Assembly (NCBI RefSeq): GCF_900105185.1
Contig: NZ_FNTJ01000002.1
Coordinates: 1,922,001-1,986,000, forward strand
DNA length: 64,000 nucleotides
Direction: 5' to 3'
DNA from: Pseudomonas saponiphila
GTDB taxonomy: Bacteria; Pseudomonadota; Gammaproteobacteria; Pseudomonadales; Pseudomonadaceae
In this document: piece after piece, positions 54,321 to 62,999 of the stretch
Numbering within the stretch: position 1 is the stretch's first letter
Layout of the letters: the number at the start of each line of letters is the position of its first letter
The notes under the pieces: generated by a model
What the model saw: only the letters and a program-made list of their open reading frames with translations
Database searches by the model: none
Told to the model about the DNA's origin: nothing
Made by a program: the position numbers and the translations under genes

Positions 54321-55142
54321 TCAGTAGAGCATCGAGCGGGATGCTTGCAGATCGTTGCACATGGCCTGGTTTTCCGGGTCGATCCCCAGCCTCTTGAAGG
54401 CCGGCACGCTGAAGGCGTCGATCCGCGAGAGGGGGTGATCAGTGTCCTTGTGGCAGTACAGGGTCGCCACCTGCACCAGATCGACGTAGTCGATCCCGGC
54501 GCCCTGGCGGTCGAAGTGCAGGTACTGCCCGGGGATTGCCACCAGTTGCTCGGGGAACTCCCAGACTTGCAGCAGCTTGTCTCCCAGCAAGGGGTGGATA
54601 CGCTCGATCACGTGGTTGAGGCTGACCGGATCGGACAGCAGTTCGTAATGGTCTTCGGCGTAGGTCAGGATCGGCAGTACGCCGATCTGGTGCACCAGGC
54701 CGCCCAGGGCCGCCTGGTCGGGCTTGAGCTGGGTGTAGCTGCGACACAGGGCATAGCTGACACCGGCCACTTCCAGGCTACGACGCCAGACGTCGTGCAT
54801 CTTTTGCGCTACCACTTCGGAGCGGGCGTTGAAGATCTGCTCCATCACCAGGCCGATGGCCAGGTTGCTGCTGTAGTTGACTCCCAGGCGGGTGATCGCG
54901 GTGTGCAGGTCGGTGACTTCCTGGGTTGCCCGCAGCAGGGGACTGTTGACCACCTTGATTAGCCGTGCCGACAACGCGGTGTCGCGGCTTATCACTTTAC
55001 TCAGGGTGCTGACGCTGATTTCCGGGTCTTCGGCGGCCTGGCGAATCTGCATGGCCACCTCCGGTAGGGTTGGCAGGACCAGGTCATCGTTGTCGATGGC
55101 CTCCACCAAATCCCGTTGGACCTTTTGCGCCAGCTCAGTCAT
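54321..55142 (-). CDS. HDOD domain signalling protein
   Basis: 273 residues, almost all one HDOD domain (LPTLPEVAMQIRQAAEDPEISVSTLSKVISRDTALSARLIKVVNS in segments near 25-68, LGGLVHQIGVLPILTYAE near 145). The usual H-D metal pair is not conserved, which is the definition of HDOD. Such proteins act as adaptors in c-di-GMP or motility control. Its stop lies 4 bp from the convergent tctE stop. Confidence 0.9.
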   Translation of the reverse strand: MTELAQKVQRDLVEAIDNDDLVLPTLPEVAMQIRQAAEDPEISVSTLSKVISRDTALSARLIKVVNSPLLRATQEVTDLHTAITRLGVNYSSNLAIGLVMEQIFNARSEVVAQKMHDVWRRSLEVAGVSYALCRSYTQLKPDQAALGGLVHQIGVLPILTYAEDHYELLSDPVSLNHVIERIHPLLGDKLLQVWEFPEQLVAIPGQYLHFDRQGAGIDYVDLVQVATLYCHKDTDHPLSRIDAFSVPAFKRLGIDPENQAMCNDLQASRSMLY

Positions 55143-55179
55143 TTCAGTTCTCTAGGGTGTTGCAGGAAAGGAGGAGCGA

Positions 55180-56121
55180 TCAACGCTGGATTTCGCGATC
55201 GCGGTCCAGCTGATAAGGCAGATCCAGCAAGTGCAGGCTGGGCCCTTCAAGTGCCCCCAGGTGCAGGTTGCCGTCTTCCACCGCCTCGGCCTGCAATACG
55301 GCCAGCAGTTCCACCTGATCGGTTGCCCGGGCGGCCAGCACCACTTCACCGATGGCGCTGCCGTGGGTCGGGGAGAACAGCGGGGTGCCCGGGACGGGAA
55401 GCTCGCCTGTGGGCAAGGCAAGGCGGTACAGGCGGCGCTTGAGCTTGCCCAGGTACTGCATGCGGGCGACGATTTCCTGGCCGGTGTAGCAGCCCTTCTT
55501 GAAGCTGACGCCACCCACGGCTTGCAGGTTGAGCATCTGTGGAATGAACAGCTCGCGGGTCTGTGCCATGACCTGGCCGAGGCCGGCGCGGATCTGGCCC
55601 AGCAGCCACTGGTTGAGCTCGCCCTCGGGCAGTTGCGCGGCCAATTGCCGGGCCAGGTGCTCGGCCTGTTCGGCCGGGGCCCAGAGTTCGGCGCGGTCGC
55701 TGGACACGCGTATGGCTATCAGGTCGTCGGACCGGACCACGGCGCCGTCTTCCTGGGGCAGTTCGAGGCCCAGGCCGCTGAGGGTGGCGTCGCCGCCTGC
55801 AAGGCCGAAACGCACCCAGTTGGCGCTTTCGTCGCTGAGCTTGGCCTTGGAGAACACGGCGTACTTCTTCAGGTCGGCCAGTTGCGGCTCGAGCAGTTCA
55901 CTGGCCATGGCCAGCAGGCAACCGTCACCTTGCACAAGGATGCGGAAACTCGACTGCATGCGACCTTTCTGGTTGCAGCGCGCGCCGAGGCTGGATTGGC
56001 TGTCGCTGAGGTAATTGAGGTTGCAGGTCAACTGACCCTGAAGGAATTTGCTGGCATCAGGGCCGCGGACGGCGAGGACGCCTTCGTGGGACAGGGGGCA
56101 GAAAAAAGCGGAGTCAGCCAT
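55180..56121 (-). CDS. ygfZ: YgfZ, folate-dependent Fe-S cluster protein
   Basis: 313 residues. The GcvT-like fold carries the invariant motif K-G-C-Y-T-G-Q-E in FKKGCYTGQEIVARMQY near 230, with the Cys needed for activity. It helps build or repair iron-sulfur clusters, for example in the MiaB tRNA-modifying enzyme. It is divergent from sdhE, the common Pseudomonas arrangement. Confidence 0.93.
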   Translation of the reverse strand: MADSAFFCPLSHEGVLAVRGPDASKFLQGQLTCNLNYLSDSQSSLGARCNQKGRMQSSFRILVQGDGCLLAMASELLEPQLADLKKYAVFSKAKLSDESANWVRFGLAGGDATLSGLGLELPQEDGAVVRSDDLIAIRVSSDRAELWAPAEQAEHLARQLAAQLPEGELNQWLLGQIRAGLGQVMAQTRELFIPQMLNLQAVGGVSFKKGCYTGQEIVARMQYLGKLKRRLYRLALPTGELPVPGTPLFSPTHGSAIGEVVLAARATDQVELLAVLQAEAVEDGNLHLGALEGPSLHLLDLPYQLDRDREIQR

Positions 56122-56270
56122 GGTTCATCGCAGGGTAAAAAGTCTGGGGCACATCATAAGGGGGCGCCCCTGAAATGGATAGTTCACAAAGGATAGCCGG
56201 TGACCGACCAAAGCCGACTGTTCTCGTGTTCCCCGGGCTGTATACTTGCGCTCTATTTGAGGAGCGCTCC

Positions 56271-56525
56271 ATGGTTGAAGATGTTGAACTGAATCGCCTC
56301 TACTGGCACAGCCGTCGCGGCATGCTTGAGCTGGACGTGTTGCTGGTGCCGTTCGTCAGGGAGGTGTACCCGCATCTCGATGAGACTGATCGCGAGTGCT
56401 ATCGCAAGCTGCTGGAGTGCGAGGATCAGGACATGTTCGGCTGGTTCATGGAGCGCAGCGAGTCCGAGGACCCTGAGCTGCAGCGCATGGTTCGCATGAT
56501 TCTGGACCGTGTCCAACCCAAGTAG
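56271..56525 (+). CDS. sdhE: SdhE, FAD assembly factor for succinate dehydrogenase
   Basis: 84 residues with the essential RGMLELD motif (16-22) and the acidic helix [18 protein letters not shown]. SdhE puts FAD onto SdhA and FrdA. ATG 56271 has GAGGAGCG upstream. The next gene starts inside its last codons (17-bp overlap). Confidence 0.94.
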   Translation: MVEDVELNRLYWHSRRGMLELDVLLVPFVREVYPHLDETDRECYRKLLECEDQDMFGWFMERSESEDPELQRMVRMILDRVQPK

Positions 56526-56961
56526 CGTGTTCGAGTGCCGCTGGCGTGCTTCAAGGCAACTGCTGGCGGCCTACCTGATGGCCCAGGCACTCGCCGTGGC
56601 GGCCATTTTTCTTTTGCAGTGCGCACCTGTCGCCAAGTTCCTGGGGCTGTTGCTGTGCCTGTTGCATGCCGGTTGGGTGCTGCCTCGACAGATTCTCCTG
56701 ACTCATCCCAGGGCGTTCACGGGCTTGCGGCATTCGGCACAGGGCTGGCAGTTGTGGAGCACGGCCAAGGGCTGGCAGGCGGTGCAGTTGCGCCCTGACA
56801 GCCTGGCGTTGCCGCTGATCGTGGTGCTGCGTTTTCGTGTGCACGGCGAACCGTGGGTGCGTGCTCTGTGTGTCCCGCGGGATGCGCAGGCGGCCGACGT
56901 GCATCGGCGCCTGCGGGTGCGACTCAAGTTCGGCCGGCGTAGGTGGGCGGCTGCAGAATAG
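56509..56961 (+). CDS. YgfX (CptA-like) membrane protein
   Basis: 150 residues beginning at GTG 56509. Two hydrophobic segments ([31 protein letters not shown]) are followed by a cytoplasmic part with [11 protein letters not shown] and [11 protein letters not shown]. This is the YgfX family, always placed after sdhE; it was called CptA when the pair was thought to be a toxin-antitoxin system, but in SdhE bacteria it is better viewed as a flavinylation accessory. Its 3' end overlaps nadB by 38 bp. Confidence 0.88.
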   Translation: MSNPSSVFECRWRASRQLLAAYLMAQALAVAAIFLLQCAPVAKFLGLLLCLLHAGWVLPRQILLTHPRAFTGLRHSAQGWQLWSTAKGWQAVQLRPDSLALPLIVVLRFRVHGEPWVRALCVPRDAQAADVHRRLRVRLKFGRRRWAAAE

Positions 56962-58546
56962 TGTCCCGGGCCTCGGGCAACTGCAGCGGGTAGTCGAGTG
57001 TGTAGTGCAGGCCGCGGCTTTCCTTGCGTTCCATGGCCGAGAGGATCATCAGCTCGGCGACCTGGGCCAGGTTGCGCAACTCGATCAGGTCGCGACTGAC
57101 CTTGTAGTTGCTGTAGAACTCGTCGATCTCATCCAGCAGCAGGCGCACCCGATGCTGAGCCCGTTGCAGGCGCTTGTTGGTGCGCACGATACCCACGTAG
57201 TCCCACATGAATCGCCGCAGTTCATCCCAGTTGTGCGCAATGATCACGTCTTCGTCGGAGTCGGTGACTTGGCTGGCGTCCCAGGCGGGCAGGGCGGCGG
57301 GAATCGAGACCTGGGGCAGTTGCTCAAGGATGTCGGCGGCTGCCGAGCGGGCATAGACGAAGCACTCCAGCAACGAGTTGCTGGCCATGCGGTTGGCCCC
57401 GTGCAGCCCGGTGAAGCTGGTTTCGCCGATGGCGTACAGGCCTGGCACGTCGGTGCGGCCCTGCTGGTCGACCATTACCCCGCCACAGGTATAGTGGGCC
57501 GCTGGCACCACCGGGATCGGCTGCCGGGTGATGTCGATGGAAAACTCCAGGCAGCGTTCATACACCGTCGGGAAATGGCTTTTGATGAACTCGGCCGGCT
57601 TGTGGCTGATGTCCAGGTAGACGCAGTCAATCCCCAGGCGCTTCATTTCGTGGTCGATGGCCCGGGCGACGATATCTCGCGGAGCCAGTTCGGCCCGAGG
57701 ATCGAAGCGCGGCATGAAGCGTTCGCCATTGGGCAGCTTGAGGTGGGCGCCTTCGCCGCGCAGGGCTTCGGTGATCAGGAAACTCTTGGCCAGCGGGTGA
57801 TACAGGCAGGTGGGGTGGAACTGGTTGAATTCCAAGTTGGCTACCCGGCAGCCCGAGCGCCAGGCCATGGCGATGCCGTCACCACAGGCGCTGTCGGGGT
57901 TGCTGGTATAGAGGTAGACCTTGGCCGCACCGCCGGAGGCGAGAATCACGAAGCGTGCGCCGAAGGTGTCGACTTCGCCGGTGCTGCGATTGAGCACATA
58001 GGCCCCCAGGCAGCGATCGCCTTCCAGGCCCAGGCGCTTTTCGGTGATCAGGTCGACGGCGACCCTTTGCTCCAGCAGCTCGATGTTGGGGTGTTGTCGG
58101 GCCTGGGCCAGTAAGGTCTTGAAGATCGCCGCGCCGGTGGCGTCTGCGGCATGGATGATCCGCCGGTGGCTATGGCCGCCTTCGCGGGTCAGGTGGAACT
58201 CGAAGCCGCTTTCATCGCTGCCGGCGTCTTCGTCGCGGGTGAAGGGGACGCCTTGGTCGATCAGCCATTGGATGGCTTCGCGGCTGTGCTCGACGGTAAA
58301 ACGCACCGCATCTTCATGGCACAAGCCGCCGCCGGCATTGAGGGTGTCATCGACGTGGGACTCGACGGTGTCGGTATCGTCCAGCACGGCTGCTACACCG
58401 CCCTGGGCCCAGTAGGTCGAGCCGTTGGCCAGGTCGCCCTTGCTCAGGACGGCAATACGCAGGTGGCTGGGCAGGGTAAGGGCCAGGCTCAAGCCGGCGG
58501 CGCCGCTGCCAATCACCAGAACATCGTGTTGAAACTGTTGGCTCAT
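56924..58546 (-). CDS. nadB: L-aspartate oxidase
   Basis: 540 residues. The FAD site [13 protein letters not shown] is near 11-23, and THE segments [13 protein letters not shown], [16 protein letters not shown] [16 protein letters not shown] and [19 protein letters not shown] are those of NadB rather than SdhA. It makes iminoaspartate for NAD synthesis. Its position upstream and divergent from algU is the standard Pseudomonas order. Confidence 0.95.
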   Translation of the reverse strand: MSQQFQHDVLVIGSGAAGLSLALTLPSHLRIAVLSKGDLANGSTYWAQGGVAAVLDDTDTVESHVDDTLNAGGGLCHEDAVRFTVEHSREAIQWLIDQGVPFTRDEDAGSDESGFEFHLTREGGHSHRRIIHAADATGAAIFKTLLAQARQHPNIELLEQRVAVDLITEKRLGLEGDRCLGAYVLNRSTGEVDTFGARFVILASGGAAKVYLYTSNPDSACGDGIAMAWRSGCRVANLEFNQFHPTCLYHPLAKSFLITEALRGEGAHLKLPNGERFMPRFDPRAELAPRDIVARAIDHEMKRLGIDCVYLDISHKPAEFIKSHFPTVYERCLEFSIDITRQPIPVVPAAHYTCGGVMVDQQGRTDVPGLYAIGETSFTGLHGANRMASNSLLECFVYARSAAADILEQLPQVSIPAALPAWDASQVTDSDEDVIIAHNWDELRRFMWDYVGIVRTNKRLQRAQHRVRLLLDEIDEFYSNYKVSRDLIELRNLAQVAELMILSAMERKESRGLHYTLDYPLQLPEARDTILQPPTYAGRT

Positions 58547-58823
58547 TTAAAGGATTCCGCTCAAAGCGACCCAATACGGGGTTGGCGCAAGACGCCTGAA
58601 TCGGCGAGTCAAGGCAGCCACACAGCCCACTAGTATATAGAGGGGTGGATCGGCACAATAGTCGCGCCTTCATGGCGTTGTGCGACCTCGCTGAGCAAAA
58701 GCGTTGCTCTCGACCAGCCTCTACTCGCGGCGTTCCAGCTTCCGCGCGGGCTGATCGAAGAAGTAGGGCGGTTTTTCTCTTCACCGTTACACAATCTTCG
58801 TTTGGCACAGCTATAAAGATTGG

Positions 58824-58851
58824 GAACTTTTGCCAAGGCCCCAAACTCAAT
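58824..58851 (+). promoter_or_regulatory. AlgU-dependent promoter, distal
   Basis: GAACTT (-35) at 58824-58829, a 17-base spacer and TCAAT (-10) at 58847-58851 match the AlgU/RpoE consensus. It lies about 250 bp before algU and would give positive autoregulation. Confidence 0.75.
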
Positions 58852-59017
58852 AGAAGGTTGCCTGAAAGAAGGGACAGCGTCGGTTCTGGCCAGGGTTTGC
58901 AGTCTGTTCCTTGTGACAGAAATCGACGACAGGATTATTCGCGCAGCCGGCCTCGCCCGCGCTGCGTTTTTCGTGCGTGCCGGATCAGAGCCCGCAGGAA
59001 ACTTGCTTGGAGGGGGA

Positions 59018-59044
59018 GAACTTTTGCGAAAAGCCCGAGTCTAT
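59018..59044 (+). promoter_or_regulatory. AlgU-dependent promoter, proximal
   Basis: GAACTT at 59018-59023, a 16-base spacer and TCTAT at 59040-59044 form a near-consensus AlgU promoter 60 bp ahead of the algU ATG. It strongly resembles the proximal P. aeruginosa algU promoter as I recall it. Confidence 0.85.
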
Positions 59045-59103
59045 GTTTGCAAGCCTGATCGATTAGTGATGCAAGCCTCCTCCGAGCTTACCGAGGAGTG
59101 TTC

Positions 59104-59685
59104 ATGCTAACCCAGGAAGAGGATCAGCAGCTGGTCGAGCGCGTTCAGCGTGGCGACAAGCGAGCGTTCGATCTGCTCGTGCTGAAGTACCAGCACAAAA
59201 TTCTCGGGTTGATCGTGCGTTTCGTGCACGACACCCATGAAGCCCAGGATGTCGCACAAGAAGCCTTTATCAAGGCTTACCGTGCACTAGGTAATTTTCG
59301 GGGGGACAGTGCGTTTTATACGTGGCTGTACCGTATCGCCATCAACACGGCGAAAAACTATCTGGTTTCACGCGGCCGTCGGCCGCCGGATAGCGATGTC
59401 AGTTCCGAGGATGCGGAGTTCTATGACGGCGATCATGGCCTGAAGGATCTCGAATCGCCGGAACGCGCATTGCTGCGGGATGAGATCGAAGGCACCGTCC
59501 ATCGAACCATTCAGCAACTACCTGAAGATTTGCGTACAGCCTTAACTTTGCGTGAATTCGATGGTCTGAGTTACGAGGACATTGCCAGCGTCATGCAGTG
59601 TCCGGTGGGTACCGTGCGCTCCCGGATTTTCCGCGCTCGGGAAGCCATCGATAAAGCCCTGCAGCCGTTGTTGCAGGAAACCTGA
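59104..59685 (+). CDS. algU: AlgU (RpoE-type) extracytoplasmic sigma factor
   Basis: 193 residues, exactly the known length. Region 2 (FDLLVLKYQHKILGLIVRFV, DVAQEAFIKAYRAL, SAFYTWLYRIAINTAKNYL) and region 4 (LPEDLRTALTLREFDGLSYED, PVGTVRSRIFRAREAI) are complete. It drives alginate, envelope-stress and osmotic genes. ATG 59104 has GAGGAG upstream. Confidence 0.98.
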   Translation: MLTQEEDQQLVERVQRGDKRAFDLLVLKYQHKILGLIVRFVHDTHEAQDVAQEAFIKAYRALGNFRGDSAFYTWLYRIAINTAKNYLVSRGRRPPDSDVSSEDAEFYDGDHGLKDLESPERALLRDEIEGTVHRTIQQLPEDLRTALTLREFDGLSYEDIASVMQCPVGTVRSRIFRAREAIDKALQPLLQET

Positions 59686-59716
59686 GACAGCGGCGACAGC
59701 CAAGAGAGGAACCGCC

Positions 59717-60304
59717 ATGAGTCGTGAAGCCCTGCAGGAATCGCTGTCCGCGGTGATGGATAACGAAGCGGACGAACTGGAATTGCGTCGGGTATTGAAT
59801 GCCGTCGACGAAGTGGAAACCCGTGAAACCTGGGCTCGTTATCAAATCGCCCGGGCAGCCATGCACAAGGAGTTGCTGCTTCCACGTCTGGACATTGCCG
59901 CTGCCGTTTCTGCAGCCCTGGCCGATGAAGCTGTACCGGCCAAAGCGTCTCGTGGGCCTTGGCGCAGCCTGGGTCGTCTGGCAGTTGCTGCGTCCGTGAC
60001 CGTAGCGGTACTTGCTGGCGTACGTCTGTATAACCACGACGAGATCGCTGGTGTTGAGCTCGCTCAGCAAGCGGGTCAGCCAACCCTGGCTGCTCCACAA
60101 GTCAAAGGCCCTGCCGTATTGGCCGGCTACAATGAAAGCTCGGAAGCCACCGGCCCCATGGCCAATGGCGTATTGCAAGGGCAGCCCGGCTGGCACGACC
60201 AGCGTCTGCCAAGCTACCTGCGTCAGCATGCCCAGCAAGCTGCACTCAAAGGCACTGAAAGCGCGTTGCCTTATGCCCGTGCGGCGAGCCTGGAAAACCG
60301 CTAA
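59717..60304 (+). CDS. mucA: MucA anti-sigma factor
   Basis: 195 residues, full length with no frameshift of the mucoid type. The N-terminal anti-sigma domain (REALQESLSAVMDNEADELE) faces the cytoplasm, one helix (LAVAASVTVAVLAGVRL, near 88-104) crosses the membrane, and the periplasmic tail carries AlgW and MucB sites. It holds AlgU inactive until cut. It follows algU by 31 bp. Confidence 0.97.
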   Translation: MSREALQESLSAVMDNEADELELRRVLNAVDEVETRETWARYQIARAAMHKELLLPRLDIAAAVSAALADEAVPAKASRGPWRSLGRLAVAASVTVAVLAGVRLYNHDEIAGVELAQQAGQPTLAAPQVKGPAVLAGYNESSEATGPMANGVLQGQPGWHDQRLPSYLRQHAQQAALKGTESALPYARAASLENR

Positions 60305-60312
60305 GGAGGATC

Positions 60313-61269
60313 ATGCGCGCCATACCTCTAATCTCGCTTCTGCTCAGTGGCTGGTTTGTGGTTCCAGCCCACGCCGACGAAGCCCAGGACTGGTTGCAGC
60401 GTCTTGGGCAAGCCGAACAGCAGCAAAGCTTTCAGGGCACCTTCGTTTACGAGCGTAATGGTAGTTTTTCTACTCATAACATCTGGCATCGTGTCCAGGA
60501 TGGGAAGGTCCGTGAGCGGTTGATCCAGCTCGACGGTTCCGCTCAAGAGGTTGTGCGCGTCGATGGTCGTACCCAGTGCGTCAGCGGTACGCTGGTGGCA
60601 GGGTTGGGGGATGCACCGGACTCTGCGGCGCGTGCCCTGGATCCGCAAAAACTCAAGAATTGGTATGAGCTTGCCGTTATCGGCAAGTCGCGCGTGGCCG
60701 GGCGCGAGGCAGTGATCATTGCGGTCACGCCGCGAGACCAGCACCGTTACGGCTTCGAATTGCACTTGGATCAGGAAACCGGCTTGCCGCTCAAGTCCCT
60801 GTTGTTGAATGAAAAGGGGCAACTGCTTGAGCGCTTTCAGTTCACTCGCCTGGACACTGCAGATGTCCCGGATGACAACGAACTGCGTGCAGGCCCGGAA
60901 TGTAAACCAGTGCTTCTGGACAGCGACAAGGCCTCCGCGATCAAGAATACCCGGGTCTGGCACTCCGACTGGTTGCCTCCGGGGTTCGAGTTGACCAGTA
61001 GCAGCGCCCGCAAGGATCCGCAAACCAAGTCCGTGGTCAACAGCCTGCTGTATGACGATGGTTTTGCGCGTTTTTCCGTGTTCCTCGAGCCGCTAAATGG
61101 CGAGGCGGTCACCGACACTCGTTCGCAGTTGGGGCCGACTGTCGCCGTGTCGCGACGACTGACCACCCCAGAAGGCGAAATGATGGTCACGGTGGTCGGG
61201 GAAATTCCCATCGGCACCGCCGAACGTATCGCCCTGTCCATGCGTTTCGATGCCACCACCCAGCAATGA
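60313..61269 (+). CDS. mucB: MucB (RseB-type) periplasmic regulator
   Basis: 318 residues. The signal ends VVPAHADE. The N-terminal domain (DWLQRLGQAEQQQSFQGTFV) is the LolA-like lipid-binding fold, and the C-terminal domain ends GTAERIALSMRF. MucB shields MucA from the AlgW protease until it binds lipoprotein or LPS signals. AAGGAGG precedes the ATG, 8 bp after mucA. Confidence 0.96.
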   Translation: MRAIPLISLLLSGWFVVPAHADEAQDWLQRLGQAEQQQSFQGTFVYERNGSFSTHNIWHRVQDGKVRERLIQLDGSAQEVVRVDGRTQCVSGTLVAGLGDAPDSAARALDPQKLKNWYELAVIGKSRVAGREAVIIAVTPRDQHRYGFELHLDQETGLPLKSLLLNEKGQLLERFQFTRLDTADVPDDNELRAGPECKPVLLDSDKASAIKNTRVWHSDWLPPGFELTSSSARKDPQTKSVVNSLLYDDGFARFSVFLEPLNGEAVTDTRSQLGPTVAVSRRLTTPEGEMMVTVVGEIPIGTAERIALSMRFDATTQQ

Positions 61270-61374
61270 ACCTTTATTGGTTGTGTAAGAGGTCGATCAT
61301 GGCTTATCCACAATTGAGAAGATGAAATGTTTGGTGAGCAATTTCATTTGCAAAATCCACCAAGTTTTTTTATA

Positions 61375-61399
61375 GGTCAGAACCCCCTCGGTTCTGACC
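61375..61399 (+). terminator. Hairpin between mucB and mucD
   Basis: GGTCAGAACC (61375-61384) pairs perfectly with GGTTCTGACC (61390-61399) around CCCTC, followed by TTATTT. It looks like a partial terminator or stabiliser within the operon, in the place where P. aeruginosa carries mucC. Confidence 0.65.
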
Positions 61400-61493
61400 T
61401 TATTTGTCGTTCCTGGAGCGAAATTGCCACCCCTGTCGTTTCGGCATTTGCTGCTCCATATCGCTTAACCACGCTCGTCGTAACGGGAGCCGT

Positions 61494-62924
61494 ATGTCGA
61501 TACCACGCTTGAAGTCCTACTTCACTATTCTTGCCACCGTACTGGTGCTGGGGCAGGCCGTGTCTGCCCAGGCAGCCGAGTTGCCTGATTTCACCCAACT
61601 GGTCGAGCAGGCCTCGCCTGCGGTGGTGAACATCAGTACCACGCAGAAGCTGCCTGATCGGCGGGTTTCCAACTCAGCGCAGATGCCCGATCTGGAAGGC
61701 TTGCCGCCAATGCTGCGGGAGTTCTTCGAGCGCGGCATGCCTCAGCAGCGCTCTCCGCGCGGCGACCGCCAGCGTGAAGCGCAATCCCTGGGGTCGGGCT
61801 TCATCATCTCCCCGGATGGCTACATCCTCACCAACAACCACGTGATCGCCGATGCGGACGAGATCCTCGTGCGCCTGGCCGACCGCAGCGAATTGAAAGC
61901 CAAGCTGATCGGTACCGACCCGCGCTCCGACGTGGCGCTGCTGAAGATCGATGGCAAGGACCTGCCCGTGCTGAAACTGGGTAAATCCCAGGATCTCAAG
62001 GCCGGTCAATGGGTCGTGGCCATCGGTTCGCCGTTCGGCTTTGACCACACCGTGACCCAGGGCATCGTCAGCGCCATCGGTCGCAGCCTGCCGAACGAAA
62101 ACTATGTGCCGTTCATCCAGACCGACGTGCCGATCAACCCGGGCAACTCCGGTGGCCCGCTGTTCAACCTGGCCGGTGAAGTGGTGGGGATCAACTCGCA
62201 GATCTACACCCGTTCCGGCGGTTTCATGGGCGTGTCCTTCGCCATCCCGATCGACGTGGCGATGGACGTTTCCAATCAGCTGAAAACCGGTGGCAAGGTC
62301 AGTCGTGGTTGGTTGGGCGTGGTGATCCAGGAGGTCAATAAAGACCTGGCTGAGTCCTTTGGCCTGGAAAAACCCGCCGGTGCACTGGTGGCGCAAGTTC
62401 AGGATGGCGGCCCGGCAGCCAAGGGTGGCTTGCAAGTGGGCGATGTGATTCTCAGCCTCAATGGCCAGCCCATCGTCATGTCGGCGGACCTGCCGCACTT
62501 GGTGGGCGCGCTGAAGGCCGGGGCCAAGGCCAATCTGGAAGTGATCCGCGAAGGCAAGCGCAAGAACGTCGAGCTGACCGTCGGTGCTATCCCTGAGGAA
62601 GACAAGGACCTGAGCATGCTGCCCAAGTCCGGAGTCGAGCGCAGCAGCAACCGTCTCGGCGTGGCCGTGATCGAACTCAACGATGAGCAGAAAAAAGCCT
62701 TCGACCTCAAGGGTGGCGTTGTCATCAAGGAAGTTCAGGATGGCCCTGCTGCCCTGATCGGCCTGCAACCAGGCGATGTGATCACTCACCTGAACAACCA
62801 GGCGATCACCACAGCCAAGGAGTTCACTGAGATTGCCAAGGCGCTGCCGAAGAATCGTTCGGTGTCCATGCGTGTTCTGCGTCAGGGGCGAGCCAGCTTC
62901 ATTACCTTCAAGCTGGCCGAATAA
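61494..62924 (+). CDS. mucD: MucD, periplasmic DegP-family serine protease and chaperone
   Basis: 476 residues. A Sec signal ends VSAQAAE. The trypsin-like domain has the full triad H116 (TNNHV), D146 (RSDVALL) and S219 (GNSGGP). Two PDZ domains follow (about 275-365 and 385-470). It removes misfolded envelope proteins and so dampens AlgU activation. The start is ATG 61494 behind GGGAGCC; the frame is open to 61404 without a signal. Confidence 0.96.
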   Translation: MSIPRLKSYFTILATVLVLGQAVSAQAAELPDFTQLVEQASPAVVNISTTQKLPDRRVSNSAQMPDLEGLPPMLREFFERGMPQQRSPRGDRQREAQSLGSGFIISPDGYILTNNHVIADADEILVRLADRSELKAKLIGTDPRSDVALLKIDGKDLPVLKLGKSQDLKAGQWVVAIGSPFGFDHTVTQGIVSAIGRSLPNENYVPFIQTDVPINPGNSGGPLFNLAGEVVGINSQIYTRSGGFMGVSFAIPIDVAMDVSNQLKTGGKVSRGWLGVVIQEVNKDLAESFGLEKPAGALVAQVQDGGPAAKGGLQVGDVILSLNGQPIVMSADLPHLVGALKAGAKANLEVIREGKRKNVELTVGAIPEEDKDLSMLPKSGVERSSNRLGVAVIELNDEQKKAFDLKGGVVIKEVQDGPAALIGLQPGDVITHLNNQAITTAKEFTEIAKALPKNRSVSMRVLRQGRASFITFKLAE

Positions 62925-62950
62925 CCCGCCAGCCTTAAGGAGTGCCCAAT

Positions 62951-62983
62951 AAAAAGCCCGCCTCGTATGAGGCGGGCTTTTTT
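62951..62983. terminator. Bidirectional intrinsic terminator
   Basis: AAAAAGCCCGCCTC and GAGGCGGGCTTTTTT form a perfect stem around GTAT with A and T runs on both sides. It serves mucD and the convergent M48 protease gene. Confidence 0.95.
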
Positions 62984-62999
62984 ATGGTCCCGCTCAAGG

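Larger units (their letters stand above)
58547..59103. other. nadB-algU intergenic region
   Basis: 557 bp without a convincing gene. It holds the nadB promoter and at least two AlgU-dependent promoters. A plus-strand frame from 58820 to the algU start has no ribosome site and covers both promoters, so I do not call it. Confidence 0.8.

Noticed and set aside
56271..56961. sdhE-ygfX as a CptBA toxin-antitoxin pair
   Set aside because: SdhE has the RGxxE flavinylation motif and the pair lies with ygfZ and nadB; the assembly-factor role is better supported.
58820..59110. 96-codon plus-strand frame upstream of algU
   Set aside because: It covers both AlgU promoters, has no ribosome site and is not protein-like; it is an open frame by chance.
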